From Caballeronia glathei (lineage in GTDB: Bacteria; Pseudomonadota; Gammaproteobacteria; Burkholderiales; Burkholderiaceae): a stretch of 64,000 nucleotides of DNA. Both the position numbers and the translations under genes were made by a program. The stretch is from NCBI RefSeq assembly GCF_000698595.1, contig NZ_JFHC01000001.1, positions 124,001 through 188,000 of the forward strand. Reading direction: 5' to 3'. The stretch's first letter is position 1; each line of letters opens with the position of its first letter. This document shows, piece by piece, positions 47,008-58,187 of this stretch. The notes below the pieces were generated by a model. The model did no database searches. It was not told the origin of the DNA and saw nothing but the letters and a program-made list of their open reading frames with translations.

Positions 47008-48093
47008 TCAGGCGAGCCGCCAGCCGATCGCCTCACCGCCGCGCAGCGGCACGACGTCGGTGTCGCCGGCCTTGAACTCGGCCGGCAGCGTCCAGGATTC
47101 GCGACGCAGCGTGACCGTTTCCGCACTGCGCGGCAGATTGTAGAAATCCGGGCCGTAAAAGCTCGCGAAACCTTCCAGCTTGTCGAGCGCGCCCGCGTTG
47201 TCGAAGGCTTCCGCGTACAGCTCGAGCGCATGCAGCGCCGTGTAGCAGCCCGCGCAGCCGCACGCATGTTCCTTGAGCCCCTTCGGATGCGGCGCGCTGT
47301 CCGTGCCGAGGAAAAAGCGCGGGCTACCCGAAGTCGCGGCCTCGACCAGCGCCACGCGATGCGTCTCGCGCTTGAGCACCGGCAGGCAGTAGTAGTGCGG
47401 CCGGATCCCGCCGACAAAGAGCGCATTGCGGTTGTAAAGCAGGTGATGCGCGGTGATCGTCGCGCCGGTCGGGCCGTCGGCGTCACGGACGTACTCGGCG
47501 GCGTCCTTCGTCGTGATGTGCTCGAACACCACCTTCAGCGCCGGAAAATCGCGGCGCAGCGGCGTCATCACGCGGTCGATGAACACCTTTTCGCGATCGA
47601 ACACGTCGATCGCCGGGTCCGTCACCTCGCCGTGCACGAGGAGCGGCATGCCGCTCTCCTGCATCGCCTCGAGCGTCTTCGCACACTTGCCGAGATCGGT
47701 CACGCCCGCGTCGGAATTGGTCGTCGCCCCGGCCGGGTACAGCTTCACGCCGTGCACGAAGCCGCTTTCACGGGCGCGGCGGATTTCGTCGGGAGGCGTG
47801 TTGTCGGTGAGATAGAGCGTCATCAGCGGCTCGAAGCGCGCGCCAGCGCCCTCTTTCGGTCGCGCGGCGAGAATCCGCTCGCGATACGCGGCCGCCATCG
47901 CGGTCGTCGTGACCGGCGGGCGCAGGTTCGGCATGATGATCGCGCGGCCGAACTGGCGCGCCGTGTGCGGCAGGACGGCGGCCAGCATGGCGCCGTCGCG
48001 CACGTGCAGGTGCCAGTCGTCGGGACGGGCGATCGTGAGCGTGGCGGGCGCGGAGGCGGGCGATTCGGAAACGGCGGTCGGATGAGCGGACAT
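47008..48093 (-). CDS. pyrC: Dihydroorotase
   Basis: A 361-residue zinc amidohydrolase that closes carbamoyl-aspartate to dihydroorotate in pyrimidine synthesis. The metal site is built from [11 protein letters not shown] near residue 28, the carboxylated Lys in [27 protein letters not shown] and the Asp of [10 protein letters not shown]. About 15 extra residues precede the domain compared with E. coli; an alternative later start cannot be excluded, because the ATG at 48093 has no clear ribosome-binding site. Confidence 0.95.
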   Translation of the reverse strand: MSAHPTAVSESPASAPATLTIARPDDWHLHVRDGAMLAAVLPHTARQFGRAIIMPNLRPPVTTTAMAAAYRERILAARPKEGAGARFEPLMTLYLTDNTPPDEIRRARESGFVHGVKLYPAGATTNSDAGVTDLGKCAKTLEAMQESGMPLLVHGEVTDPAIDVFDREKVFIDRVMTPLRRDFPALKVVFEHITTKDAAEYVRDADGPTGATITAHHLLYNRNALFVGGIRPHYYCLPVLKRETHRVALVEAATSGSPRFFLGTDSAPHPKGLKEHACGCAGCYTALHALELYAEAFDNAGALDKLEGFASFYGPDFYNLPRSAETVTLRRESWTLPAEFKAGDTDVVPLRGGEAIGWRLA

Positions 48094-48352
48094 GGCGTGG
48101 CGGCGGAGGAAACGGTCAGATAGCGAAGGCCCAAGCAAAAACCAGCGGAGGCACCTGTTTGCGGCATTGATGGATTGAATGCGCGCCACTGCACGAAAGC
48201 GGTGAGGTACGGCGAAAAACACCGTGGAAAATCAACAACGATGCCCGCTCACAGCCTTTTGATCGATATTTTCGGCCATTGGCTCGGTGATATGCTTGTG
48301 AGACGGTATTGTAACAACTCGCCCCATCGACCAGCCTGCCAGCCTCAGCAAC

Positions 48353-49246
48353 ATGTGCCAACTTCTCGGAATGAACTGCGCGGAGCCGACGGACGTGACG
48401 TTTTCGTTCACCGGTTTCGCGGCGCGCGGCGGCGTGACGGATCACCACGCGGACGGCTGGGGCATCGCCTTCTTCGAAGACAAGGCGTGCCGGCTGTTCA
48501 TCGACCATCAGTCGTCGGCCAGCTCGCCGCTCGCGGAGATGGTGAAGCGGTATCCGATCAAGTCGAAGAACACGATCGCGCACATCCGCAAGGCGACGCA
48601 GGGGCACATCCTGCTGGAAAACTGCCACCCTTTCCTGCGCGAACTATGGGGCCGGCACTGGATTTTCGCGCACAACGGCGACCTGAAAGGCCACGCGCCC
48701 GAACTCACCGGCGTGTACCAGCCGGTCGGCACGACCGACAGCGAACTGGCGTTCTGCGCGCTGCTGCAAGGCCTGCGGCGCGCGTTCCCGGGTTCGCAGC
48801 CGCCGCTCGACGAGCTTTTCGCCACGCTCGAAACGCTTACGCGCGAAATCACGCAGTACGGCGTGTTCAATTTCCTGATGTCGAACGGACAGGCGCTCTT
48901 TTCGCATTGCTCGACGCACCTTTATTACCTCGTGCGCAGCTGGCCGTTCTCGACCGCGCACCTGATCGACGCCGACATGTCGATCGACTTCGCGAAATAC
49001 ACGACGCCCGAAGACCGCGTCGCCGTGATCGCAACGTCGCCGCTCACCGACGACGAAATCTGGACCCGCTTCGCCCCCGGCGATCTTGCGATGTTCCAGC
49101 AGGGCGCGCTGCAAAAGACGGTAAACATTCCGGTGCCCGAGGAAGTGGCGAAAAAAGCCGCGGAGCCGCTCTGCAAGGTCTGCGCGGAATCGGCGCTGAC
49201 AATCGAGACGACCGCCGACGTCGAGACCGAACTCGGCATCGAATGA
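48353..49246 (+). CDS. Class II glutamine amidotransferase (YafJ-like)
   Basis: A 297-residue N-terminal-nucleophile amidotransferase. The catalytic cysteine is residue 2 (MCQLLGMN), followed by HHADGWGIAFFED, HIRKATQG, NCHPF and FAHNGDLKG, the glutamine-site motifs. The acceptor substrate is unknown; related proteins act in phosphonate or gamma-glutamyl chemistry. A CxxC near the end (CKVCAES) is unusual. It diverges from pyrC across 259 bp. Confidence 0.9.
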   Translation: MCQLLGMNCAEPTDVTFSFTGFAARGGVTDHHADGWGIAFFEDKACRLFIDHQSSASSPLAEMVKRYPIKSKNTIAHIRKATQGHILLENCHPFLRELWGRHWIFAHNGDLKGHAPELTGVYQPVGTTDSELAFCALLQGLRRAFPGSQPPLDELFATLETLTREITQYGVFNFLMSNGQALFSHCSTHLYYLVRSWPFSTAHLIDADMSIDFAKYTTPEDRVAVIATSPLTDDEIWTRFAPGDLAMFQQGALQKTVNIPVPEEVAKKAAEPLCKVCAESALTIETTADVETELGIE

Positions 49247-49335
49247 CGTATAACGTGAACAATTGTCATCGCTGAGCCACGCCCTTCGATGACACCCTAG
49301 ACTCAGGCTTCACTCACCTCAAAAAAGGAAGGGCC

Positions 49336-49671
49336 ATGTCAGGAAAATTCGTCATCGACAAAGCGAGCAACGGCCAGTTCTATTTCAATTTGCGCGCCGG
49401 CAACGGCGAGCCGATCCTGCGAAGCGAACTGTATGTGACGCGGGCGTCGGCGGAGCACGGAATCGAGTCGGTGCGAAAGAACGCGCCGCTCGACGAGCGC
49501 TATGACCGCAAGGAGAACGCGAAGGGCGAGCCGATGTTCACGCTCAAGGCCGGCAACCACGAAGTGATCGGCGTGAGCGAGGCGTACAGCAGCGCGTCGG
49601 CGCGCGACAACGGCATCGAATCGGTGAAGAAGAACGCGCCGGACGCCGCGATCCAGGACAACACGAAGTAA
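49336..49671 (+). CDS. yegP: YegP-family protein, two DUF1508 repeats
   Basis: A 111-residue small soluble protein made of two similar halves (residues 3-50 and 57-102), each ending in NGIESVKKNAP-like sequence. The function is unknown; relatives are linked to growth under stress in some bacteria. It has its own GGAAGG ribosome-binding site and a terminator. Confidence 0.9.
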   Translation: MSGKFVIDKASNGQFYFNLRAGNGEPILRSELYVTRASAEHGIESVRKNAPLDERYDRKENAKGEPMFTLKAGNHEVIGVSEAYSSASARDNGIESVKKNAPDAAIQDNTK

Positions 49672-49684
49672 ATCGCCCGCAATG

Positions 49685-49722
49685 AAAAACGCGGCCTTCC
49701 GTCAGGAAGGCCGCGTTTTTTG
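49685..49722. terminator. Bidirectional terminator yegP / gltL
   Basis: A 16-bp perfect stem (49685-49700 with 49705-49720) around GTCA, with A and T runs on both sides. Confidence 0.95.
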
Positions 49723-49750
49723 CGTCCAGCCGGTGAAACGCCGGCGCCGC

Positions 49751-50472
<722 letters not shown>

Positions 50473-50476
<4 letters not shown>

Positions 50477-51153
50477 CTTGCGACCTTTTTCTGAAGACTT
50501 TTGACGAGGGCCGATGCAAACACGCAAATCACGAAATACACCGCGCCGGCGAAGAGGACCATCTCGACGGTCGTCCCGTCACGGTCGCCGACGTTGGTCG
50601 CCGTGCGGAAAAAGTCCGCGAGGCTGATCACGTAGACGAGCGACGTGTCCTGAAACAGCACGATGGCCTGTGTCAGCAAAAGCGGCACCATGGCGCGGAA
50701 CGCCTGCGGCAGCACGATCAGCCTCATCGCCTGCGGGTACGTCATGCCGAGCGCGAACGCCGCGTTCACCTGCCCGCGCGCCACCGACTGGATGCCCGCG
50801 CGGATGATTTCCGAATAGTACGCGGCTTCGAACAGCGAAAACGCGACCATCGCGGAGGCGAGCCGGATGTCGATGTCCGCCGACAACCCGAGCACATTCT
50901 GCAGAAGCTGCGGCACGATCAGGAAGAACCACAGCAGCACCATTACGAGCGGGATCGAGCGGAACAGCGTGACATAGAGGCCGGCGAACCATTCGAGCGG
51001 CTTGATGCCCGAGAGGCGCATGAGCGCGATCACCGTTCCCCACGCGATCCCGACCACGATCGCGAGCACCGTGATCTGCAGCGTGATGATCGCGCCGGTC
51101 CACAGCGTGGGCAGCGAGCCAATGACACCACTCCAGTTGAAATGATGCATCAC
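50473..51153 (-). CDS. gltK: Glutamate/aspartate ABC transporter permease GltK
   Basis: A 226-residue inner-membrane permease of the polar amino acid family. It has about five helices (first [20 protein letters not shown]), with the EAA-type cytoplasmic loop [23 protein letters not shown] near residue 128. Overlaps gltJ and gltL by 4 bases each. Confidence 0.94.
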
Positions 51154-51890
51154 TTGCCTCCGATATAGCCGGGCAGCCGGGTTTTCGATTCGACCCAGCG
51201 CATCAGCAGCATGACGATCAGGTTGATCAGCATGTAGGCGAGCGTCACGGCGATGAACGACTCATACGTCTGCGCGGTGTAGTCGACGAGCTGCCGCGCC
51301 TGTGCGGACAGGTCCAGCAGGCCGATGGTCGACGCGACCGCCGAGTTCTTGAACACGTTCAGGAACTCCGACGTGAGCGGCGGCACGATGATGCGGTACG
51401 CGACCGGCATCAGCACGTAACGATACGTCTGCCATTGCGTGAGCCCCATCGCGAGCCCGGCGGCGCGCTGGCCGCGCGGCAGCGCGTTGATGCCCGAGCG
51501 GACCTGCTCGCACACGCGCGCGCCGGTGAAGAGCCCGAGACAGATGATCGACGACGAAAAGAACTGCGCGTTCGGCGGCAGTTGCTTGAACCAGTTTCCG
51601 GCGGAAGCGGGCAGCAGCTCCGGTATCACCAGATACCAGATGAAGAACTGCACGATCAGCGGAATATTGCGGAAGATCGCCACATAGAGGGTGCCGATCC
51701 CTGCGAGAAAGCGATTCGGGACCGTGCGCAGGATGCCGAACAGCGAGCCGATCACGAGCGCGATGATCCACGCAGCGAGCGACACGGTGACGGTCACCCA
51801 GAAGCCGGAAATCAGCCAGCCGAGATAGGTGGTGGGCTCGCCGGTCGAAACCGGACTCAGCAAGATGCCCCAGTTCCAGTGATAAGACAT
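51150..51890 (-). CDS. gltJ: Glutamate/aspartate ABC transporter permease GltJ
   Basis: A 246-residue permease that pairs with GltK. N-terminal segment [36 protein letters not shown], conserved [22 protein letters not shown] loop near residue 130, and [12 protein letters not shown]. It follows gltI by 71 bp, a gap that holds a hairpin. Confidence 0.94.
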   Translation of the reverse strand: MSYHWNWGILLSPVSTGEPTTYLGWLISGFWVTVTVSLAAWIIALVIGSLFGILRTVPNRFLAGIGTLYVAIFRNIPLIVQFFIWYLVIPELLPASAGNWFKQLPPNAQFFSSSIICLGLFTGARVCEQVRSGINALPRGQRAAGLAMGLTQWQTYRYVLMPVAYRIIVPPLTSEFLNVFKNSAVASTIGLLDLSAQARQLVDYTAQTYESFIAVTLAYMLINLIVMLLMRWVESKTRLPGYIGGK

Positions 51891-51901
51891 GGACTCACTC
51901 C

Positions 51902-51938
51902 AAAAGAAAACGGAAGAAGCGCGATGCTCCTTCCGTTT
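51902..51938 (-). terminator. Stem-loop between gltI and gltJ (attenuator type)
   Basis: On the minus strand AAACGGAAG / CTTCCGTTT with inner AGC / GCT pairing, followed by TCTTTTG. It lies between the binding-protein gene and the permease genes, where partial termination commonly raises the amount of binding protein. Confidence 0.7.
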
Positions 51939-51961
51939 CGTTCACCTGATGCGCGGACCAG

Positions 51962-52855
51962 TTAGTCGATTGCCTTGTCATTCGGGCTCTTGTAGAGAGC
52001 CTTGATGTCGTCGCTTTCCGGGAAGTTGAGGTTCAGGCCCTTCGGCGGAATCGGGCTTTCGAACCACTTCTTGTAGATCTTGTTGGCGTCGCCCGAGGTT
52101 TCGACCTTCGCGATTGCGTCGTCGACCACCTTCTTGAACTCCGGATCGTTCTTGCGGATCATGCAGCCGTAAGCTTCATGCGACTGCGGCGCGCCGACGA
52201 TCACGAAATCGCCCGGATTGTTCGACTTCGCGCGCTCGCCGGCGAGCAGCGCGTCGTCCATCATGAACGCGACGGCGCGGCCCGTCGACAGCGTCAGGAA
52301 CGACTCCCCGTGGTCCTTCGCGCTGATGATGTTCATGCCCATGTTCTTGTCCTGGTTCATCTTGCGAAGCAGGCGCTCGGACGTGGTGCCGGCAGTCGTC
52401 ACGACAGTCTTGCCCTTCAGGTCGGCCCAGTCCTTCACGCCCGAATCCTTCTTGGTCATGAGACGCGTGCCGATCACGAAGATCGTGTTCGAGAACGCCA
52501 CTTGCTGCTGGCGCTCGGCGTTGTTCGTGGTCGATCCGCACTCGATGTCCACCGTGCCGTTCTGCACGAGCGGAATGCGGTTCTGCGACGTGATCGGCGT
52601 GAGCTTCACCTTCAGGTTCGGCATGTTGAGCTTCACCTTGACGGCTTCCACCACCTGCAGCGCGAACTCATGCGAATAGCCCACGACGTTCTGCTTGTCG
52701 TCGTAGTACGAGAAAGGAATGGAAGATTCGCGGTGCCCCAGCGAGATCACACCCGTGTCCTTGATTTTTTTCAGCGTCCCGGCGTCCTGAGCGTAAGCAC
52801 CCGTTGCAAAAACACCCAGAGCGGCGAGTACCAGCGCGGCCTTTTTAATCTTCAT
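51962..52855 (-). CDS. gltI: Glutamate/aspartate periplasmic binding protein
   Basis: A 297-residue solute-binding protein with a signal peptide (KKAALVLAALGVFATGAYAQ). The mature domain contains ISLGHRESSIPFSYYDD, VDIECGSTTNNAERQQQVAFS and KGKTVVTTAGTTSERLLRKM, the acidic-amino-acid-binding pattern of GltI. First gene of gltI-gltJ-gltK-gltL. The 243-bp upstream gap holds its promoter; TTTCAG and TAAACT spaced 17 bp apart are weak candidates. Confidence 0.95.
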   Translation of the reverse strand: MKIKKAALVLAALGVFATGAYAQDAGTLKKIKDTGVISLGHRESSIPFSYYDDKQNVVGYSHEFALQVVEAVKVKLNMPNLKVKLTPITSQNRIPLVQNGTVDIECGSTTNNAERQQQVAFSNTIFVIGTRLMTKKDSGVKDWADLKGKTVVTTAGTTSERLLRKMNQDKNMGMNIISAKDHGESFLTLSTGRAVAFMMDDALLAGERAKSNNPGDFVIVGAPQSHEAYGCMIRKNDPEFKKVVDDAIAKVETSGDANKIYKKWFESPIPPKGLNLNFPESDDIKALYKSPNDKAID

Positions 52856-53000
52856 TTGTTCGATCTCCTGTGGCGAAAACGGGGCAAGTTTAGCAGGGTA
52901 ATTATTCTGAAAGAATGATTGTTAACCACACTGTCCCAATTTAACCGCACTACCCTGCCGAGCCCTGTGCGACGCGCATTCTAATGTAGTTTTAATGCAA

Positions 53001-53044
53001 ACGCGGGCGTCATCCATGACGGATGACGCCCGCGTATTTTTAAA
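53001..53044. terminator. Terminator between gdhA and gltI
   Basis: A 15-bp perfect stem (53001-53015 with 53021-53035) around ATGAC. The T-run is better on the plus strand (ATTTTT), but for gdhA on the minus strand it ends TTTGCATT. Confidence 0.8.
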
Positions 53045-53098
53045 GGGCGCGAACGCGGCGATTGCCCGCATTTGCGCGCCGATCAAGTGGTCCGGCGA

Positions 53099-54412
<1,314 letters not shown>

Positions 54413-54521
54413 TTACGCTCCAGCGTTTTGTGGAATGCGCTCATTGTCGAAAAACGGCTTCGCGAAATCCAATGCCGTTTGATTATCCGATTATGCGTTT
54501 CGCGCATAACGTGGGAGAGTC

Positions 54522-55493
54522 TTATCCTGCGTTGGCTTCGGTCGCCCGCTGAGCCAGTTCGTCGCTCACTGCGCCCCACAGGCTCCGTGTCAGCGCCTGC
54601 CGCGGATCGTCGCCCTGCGAGGCGAGCTTGTCGCGGTAAAGGCGTATCTCCATGGTCAGTGTGAACTGGCCGGCGGGCGTGCCGCGAGTGCCCCGGTCGA
54701 GCCGGATGAGGCGCCCTTCCTCCACGGCGTCCTCGACGGCGCTGTGCGGCAGGAACGCGACGCCGTGACCCGCCAGCGCCATCGCCTTGAGGCCCTCGGC
54801 CATGTCGGTTTCATAGACCTTGTCGAGATAGAGGCGCGTCGGGGCCGTCGCGATGATCACCTCCGTCATGCGGCCGAGATACGCGTTCGGTGTGTACGAC
54901 AAATACGGCACCGGCGCCTCGGCGGTCGCGGGAAGCGTGTAGCGCGCCCGGCCGCCCTTGCCCGGCGCGGAGAACGGGCTGATCGGCTCGGTGCCGAGCG
55001 CAAGCATGTCGTAGCGCGCGGGGTCGAGCGCGACCGGGTGGCTCGGATGGTGATAGCCCATCACCAGGTCGCAGCCGCCTTCGACGAGCGACAGCACCGC
55101 GTCGTGCACGTTCAGCGCGCGCAGGCGCGTATGGATGCGCCCGAGGCGCGCTTCGATGCGCTCCAGCCAGCGCGGAAAGTACGTGAGCGACAGCGTATGC
55201 GGCACCGCGAATTCGATTGTCGCCGTGGGCGCCCCGCCCTGCCCGCGCAACAGCGTGCGGGCCTCGTGGAACTGCGAGAGCATCGCGAGCGCCTGTTCGT
55301 AGAACACCTGGCCCGCCTGCGTGAGCCGCGTCGGATACACCGAGCGGTCGATCAGTTCGGTGCCGAGCCATGCTTCGAGCGCCTGGATGCGCCGCGAGAA
55401 CGCGGGCTGCGTGATATGCCGCAGTTCGGCCGAGCGGCTGAAGCTGCGCGTTTCCGCGAGCGACACGAAGTCTTCGAGCCATTTCAGTTCCAT
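54522..55493 (-). CDS. LysR-family regulator, HypT/YjiE-like
   Basis: A 323-residue LysR regulator. The N-terminal helix-turn-helix MELKWLEDFVSLAETRSFSRSAELRHITQPAFSRRIQALE strongly recalls HypT (YjiE), the hypochlorite-responsive regulator of E. coli, in its KWL and ITQPAFSRR segments. The start at 55493 is the family start. It lies 109 bp upstream of gdhA on the same strand and could control it, though no operator was recognised. Calling it HypT is an inference from the N-terminus. Confidence 0.8.
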   Translation of the reverse strand: MELKWLEDFVSLAETRSFSRSAELRHITQPAFSRRIQALEAWLGTELIDRSVYPTRLTQAGQVFYEQALAMLSQFHEARTLLRGQGGAPTATIEFAVPHTLSLTYFPRWLERIEARLGRIHTRLRALNVHDAVLSLVEGGCDLVMGYHHPSHPVALDPARYDMLALGTEPISPFSAPGKGGRARYTLPATAEAPVPYLSYTPNAYLGRMTEVIIATAPTRLYLDKVYETDMAEGLKAMALAGHGVAFLPHSAVEDAVEEGRLIRLDRGTRGTPAGQFTLTMEIRLYRDKLASQGDDPRQALTRSLWGAVSDELAQRATEANAG

Positions 55494-55602
55494 GCGGATC
55501 TTGCTCCTGCAGCGCAATTGCGACGAAGTCCGCATTTTAGCGGCGGACGTGGACGCTTTTGTGGCACGCGGGCGAGAGCCGCGCTGCGCCGCGGGCGCGG
55601 GA

Positions 55603-57495
55603 TTACGCGCCCGCGGTGTCCTGCTGCGTGACGGCGTCGTCGCCCTCTTCGGGATGCGCCGCGCGCTGCTGCTGCAGCGCCCACATCTGCGCGAAGAGGC
55701 CGCCTGCGCGGAGCAGTTGCGCGTGCGTGCCGCGCTCGACGATCCGTCCGTGATCCATCACGATGATCTGCTCCGCATGCACGACCGTCGACAGCCGGTG
55801 CGCGATGATCAGCGTCGTGCGCTCGCGGGCGATCGAATCGAGTTCGTGCTGGATCGCGCGCTCGGATTTCGAATCGAGCGCCGACGTGGCTTCGTCGAAG
55901 ATCAGGAGCGGCGGGTCCTTGAGCAGCGTGCGCGCGATCGCGACGCGCTGCTTCTCTCCGCCCGACAGCTTGAGCCCGCGCTCGCCGACCGGCGTCTCGT
56001 AGCCCGCCGGCAGGCCCTCGATGAAGTCGTGGATATGCGCCGCGCGCGCCGCCGCGATCACTTCCTCGCGCGTCGCCGACGGCCGGCCGTACGCGATGTT
56101 GTAATAGATCGAATCGTTGAAGAGCACCGTGTCCTGCGGCACGATGCCGATCGCCGCGCGCAGCGAATCCTGCGTGACGTCGCGGATGTCCTGGCCGTCG
56201 ATCAGGATGCGCCCGCCGCGCGCCCGGTCGAGATCGTAGAAGCGAAACAGCAGCCGGCCGAGTGTCGACTTGCCCGAGCCGCTGTGGCCGACCACGGCCG
56301 TCGTCGTGCCGGCGGCGATCGTGAAGTCGACGTTGTGCAGGATCGGCCGCGCGCTCTCATAGGCGAAGCTGACGTTCTCGAACCGCACTGCCGCGCCGCG
56401 CACGGCAAGTGCGGGCGCATTCGGCGCGTCGGGCACCTCGCGGCCCGCGGCGAGCAGGGTGAACATGCGGTCCATGTCGGTTAAGCTTTGTTTCAGTTCG
56501 CGATACACCACGCCGAGAAAATTCAGCGGAATGTAGAGCTGCAGCATGAACGTGTTGATCAGCACGAGGTCGCCGAGGGTGAGACGCCCCGCCATCACCC
56601 CCTGCGTCGCCCGCCAGAGAATGCACACGAGCCCCGCGCCGATGATCGTCTGCTGCCCGAAGTTCAGCATGGAGAGCGAGCGCTGCGACTTGATCGCGGC
56701 GGTACGGTAGCGCTTCAGGTTCTCGTCGTAGCGCTCGGCCTCCCACTCCTCGTTGCCGAAGTACTTGACCGTCTCGTAGTTGAGCAGCGAATCGATCGCC
56801 CGCGAGTTTGCCTTCGAATCGAGATCGTTCATCGTGCGCCGGAAATGCGTGCGCCATTCGGTGACCTTCACCGTGAAGACGATATACGCGACGAGCGCGA
56901 CCAGCGTGACGAGCGCGTAATACGCCTCGTACTTCGTGACGAAGAAGCCGAGCACGAGGCCGACTTCGACGAGCGTCGGCAGGATGCTGTAGAGCGAATA
57001 CGACACGAGCTGCTGGATGCCGCGCGTGCCGCGCTCGATGTCGCGCGACATGCCGCCCGTCTGCCGCTCGAGGTGAAAGCGCAGCGAGAGCGAATGCAGA
57101 TGGCGGAACACCTGGAGCGCAAGCCGCCGCACGGCGCTCTCGGTGACTTTCGAGAACAGGATCTCGCGCAGCTCGGTGAAGAGCGACGTGGAAAGCCTCA
57201 CCACCGCATAGGCGACGACCAGCAGCCCGATCCCGCCGGCGAGCACGATGGCGGGCGAATCCTGCGCGCGTCCGAGCGCGGTCAGCTGCTGCACCGACGC
57301 AAGGCCGTCGACGATCTTCTTCATCACGATCGGCACGCCCAGGTTGGCGACCTTCGCGCCGATCAGGCAGGTGAGCGCGAACGCGACGCGCCATTTGTAC
57401 GTGGTCAGGTACGGCAGCAGCGAACGGATCGTCTGCCAGTCGTTGCGCGGTCCCTTCGCGACGGGAGCCGCGTCGGCATTGGAATAGCGGCGCAT
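55603..57495 (-). CDS. Atm1-type ABC exporter
   Basis: A 630-residue half-transporter with a fused membrane domain (residues about 25-320, six helices) and ATPase. It belongs to the Atm1/ABCB7/HMT1 group, bacterial members of which export glutathione-bound metals. Key motifs are [19 protein letters not shown] (Walker A near residue 402), LSGGEKQRVAIARTLL (signature near residue 502) and LLIFDEATSALDSKSE (Walker B). The FHLERQTGGMSRDIERGTRGI loop is typical of Atm1. Start at 57495 (MRRYSNADAAPVAKG). It diverges from the thioesterase gene. Confidence 0.92.
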   Translation of the reverse strand: MRRYSNADAAPVAKGPRNDWQTIRSLLPYLTTYKWRVAFALTCLIGAKVANLGVPIVMKKIVDGLASVQQLTALGRAQDSPAIVLAGGIGLLVVAYAVVRLSTSLFTELREILFSKVTESAVRRLALQVFRHLHSLSLRFHLERQTGGMSRDIERGTRGIQQLVSYSLYSILPTLVEVGLVLGFFVTKYEAYYALVTLVALVAYIVFTVKVTEWRTHFRRTMNDLDSKANSRAIDSLLNYETVKYFGNEEWEAERYDENLKRYRTAAIKSQRSLSMLNFGQQTIIGAGLVCILWRATQGVMAGRLTLGDLVLINTFMLQLYIPLNFLGVVYRELKQSLTDMDRMFTLLAAGREVPDAPNAPALAVRGAAVRFENVSFAYESARPILHNVDFTIAAGTTTAVVGHSGSGKSTLGRLLFRFYDLDRARGGRILIDGQDIRDVTQDSLRAAIGIVPQDTVLFNDSIYYNIAYGRPSATREEVIAAARAAHIHDFIEGLPAGYETPVGERGLKLSGGEKQRVAIARTLLKDPPLLIFDEATSALDSKSERAIQHELDSIARERTTLIIAHRLSTVVHAEQIIVMDHGRIVERGTHAQLLRAGGLFAQMWALQQQRAAHPEEGDDAVTQQDTAGA

Positions 57496-57765
57496 GAATA
57501 TTCGAGTTCTGCATGGGCATGCGGCACCATGGCGGGCATGGCGCACGGATGCGGTATCGCGGGGCGGGCGCACGTCTCGTCATGCGTGCTTTCCCGTACA
57601 ATTCGATGGTCCGGACCGCGTCGGAAGACCGTCTGCCGCACTGCACTGAAACCACGGCAAAACCGCTTTCGCGCCCGGAAGGACCATCCCTTATCCATGC
57701 ATTGTCGCAGAAGGCTCGATGCCGCGCTGACGCATGCTGGCTCTCTTTTTTACCGGAATCCTTCG

Positions 57766-58161
57766 ATGACCGACCATCTGCAACTTCCACAAAAACCGGT
57801 CGCGCTGCGGGTCATGCCGCAACCGGCCGATTCCAATGTCCACGGCGACGTGTTCGGCGGCTGGATCATGGCGCAGGTCGACATCGCGGGCTCGATCCCG
57901 GCGAGCCGCCGTGCGAACGGGCGCGTCGCGACCATCTCGGTGAATTCGTTCGTCTTCAAGCAGCCGGTGTTCGTCGGCGACCTGCTGAGCTTCTACGCCG
58001 ACATCGTGAAGACCGGCAACACGTCGGTCACCGTGTCGGTGGAGGTGTATGCGCAGCGCATGCGCCTTGCCGGAGAGGTGGTGAAGGTGACGGAGGCGAC
58101 GCTCACCTATGTCGCCACCGACCGTGACCGCCGCCCCCGCGCGCTGCCCGCGCTCGACTGA
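57766..58161 (+). CDS. Acyl-CoA thioesterase, YciA-like hotdog fold
   Basis: A 131-residue hotdog-fold enzyme that hydrolyses acyl-CoA. The family motif ADSNVHGDVFGGWIMAQVDIAG (residues about 20-41) contains the catalytic Asp, and VNSFVFKQPVFVGDLLSFYADI follows. The ATG at 57766 fits the family start. It converges on the c-di-GMP gene. Confidence 0.92.
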   Translation: MTDHLQLPQKPVALRVMPQPADSNVHGDVFGGWIMAQVDIAGSIPASRRANGRVATISVNSFVFKQPVFVGDLLSFYADIVKTGNTSVTVSVEVYAQRMRLAGEVVKVTEATLTYVATDRDRRPRALPALD

Positions 58162-58187
58162 AGCCCGGCGCGCACGCCCGGCCCGCG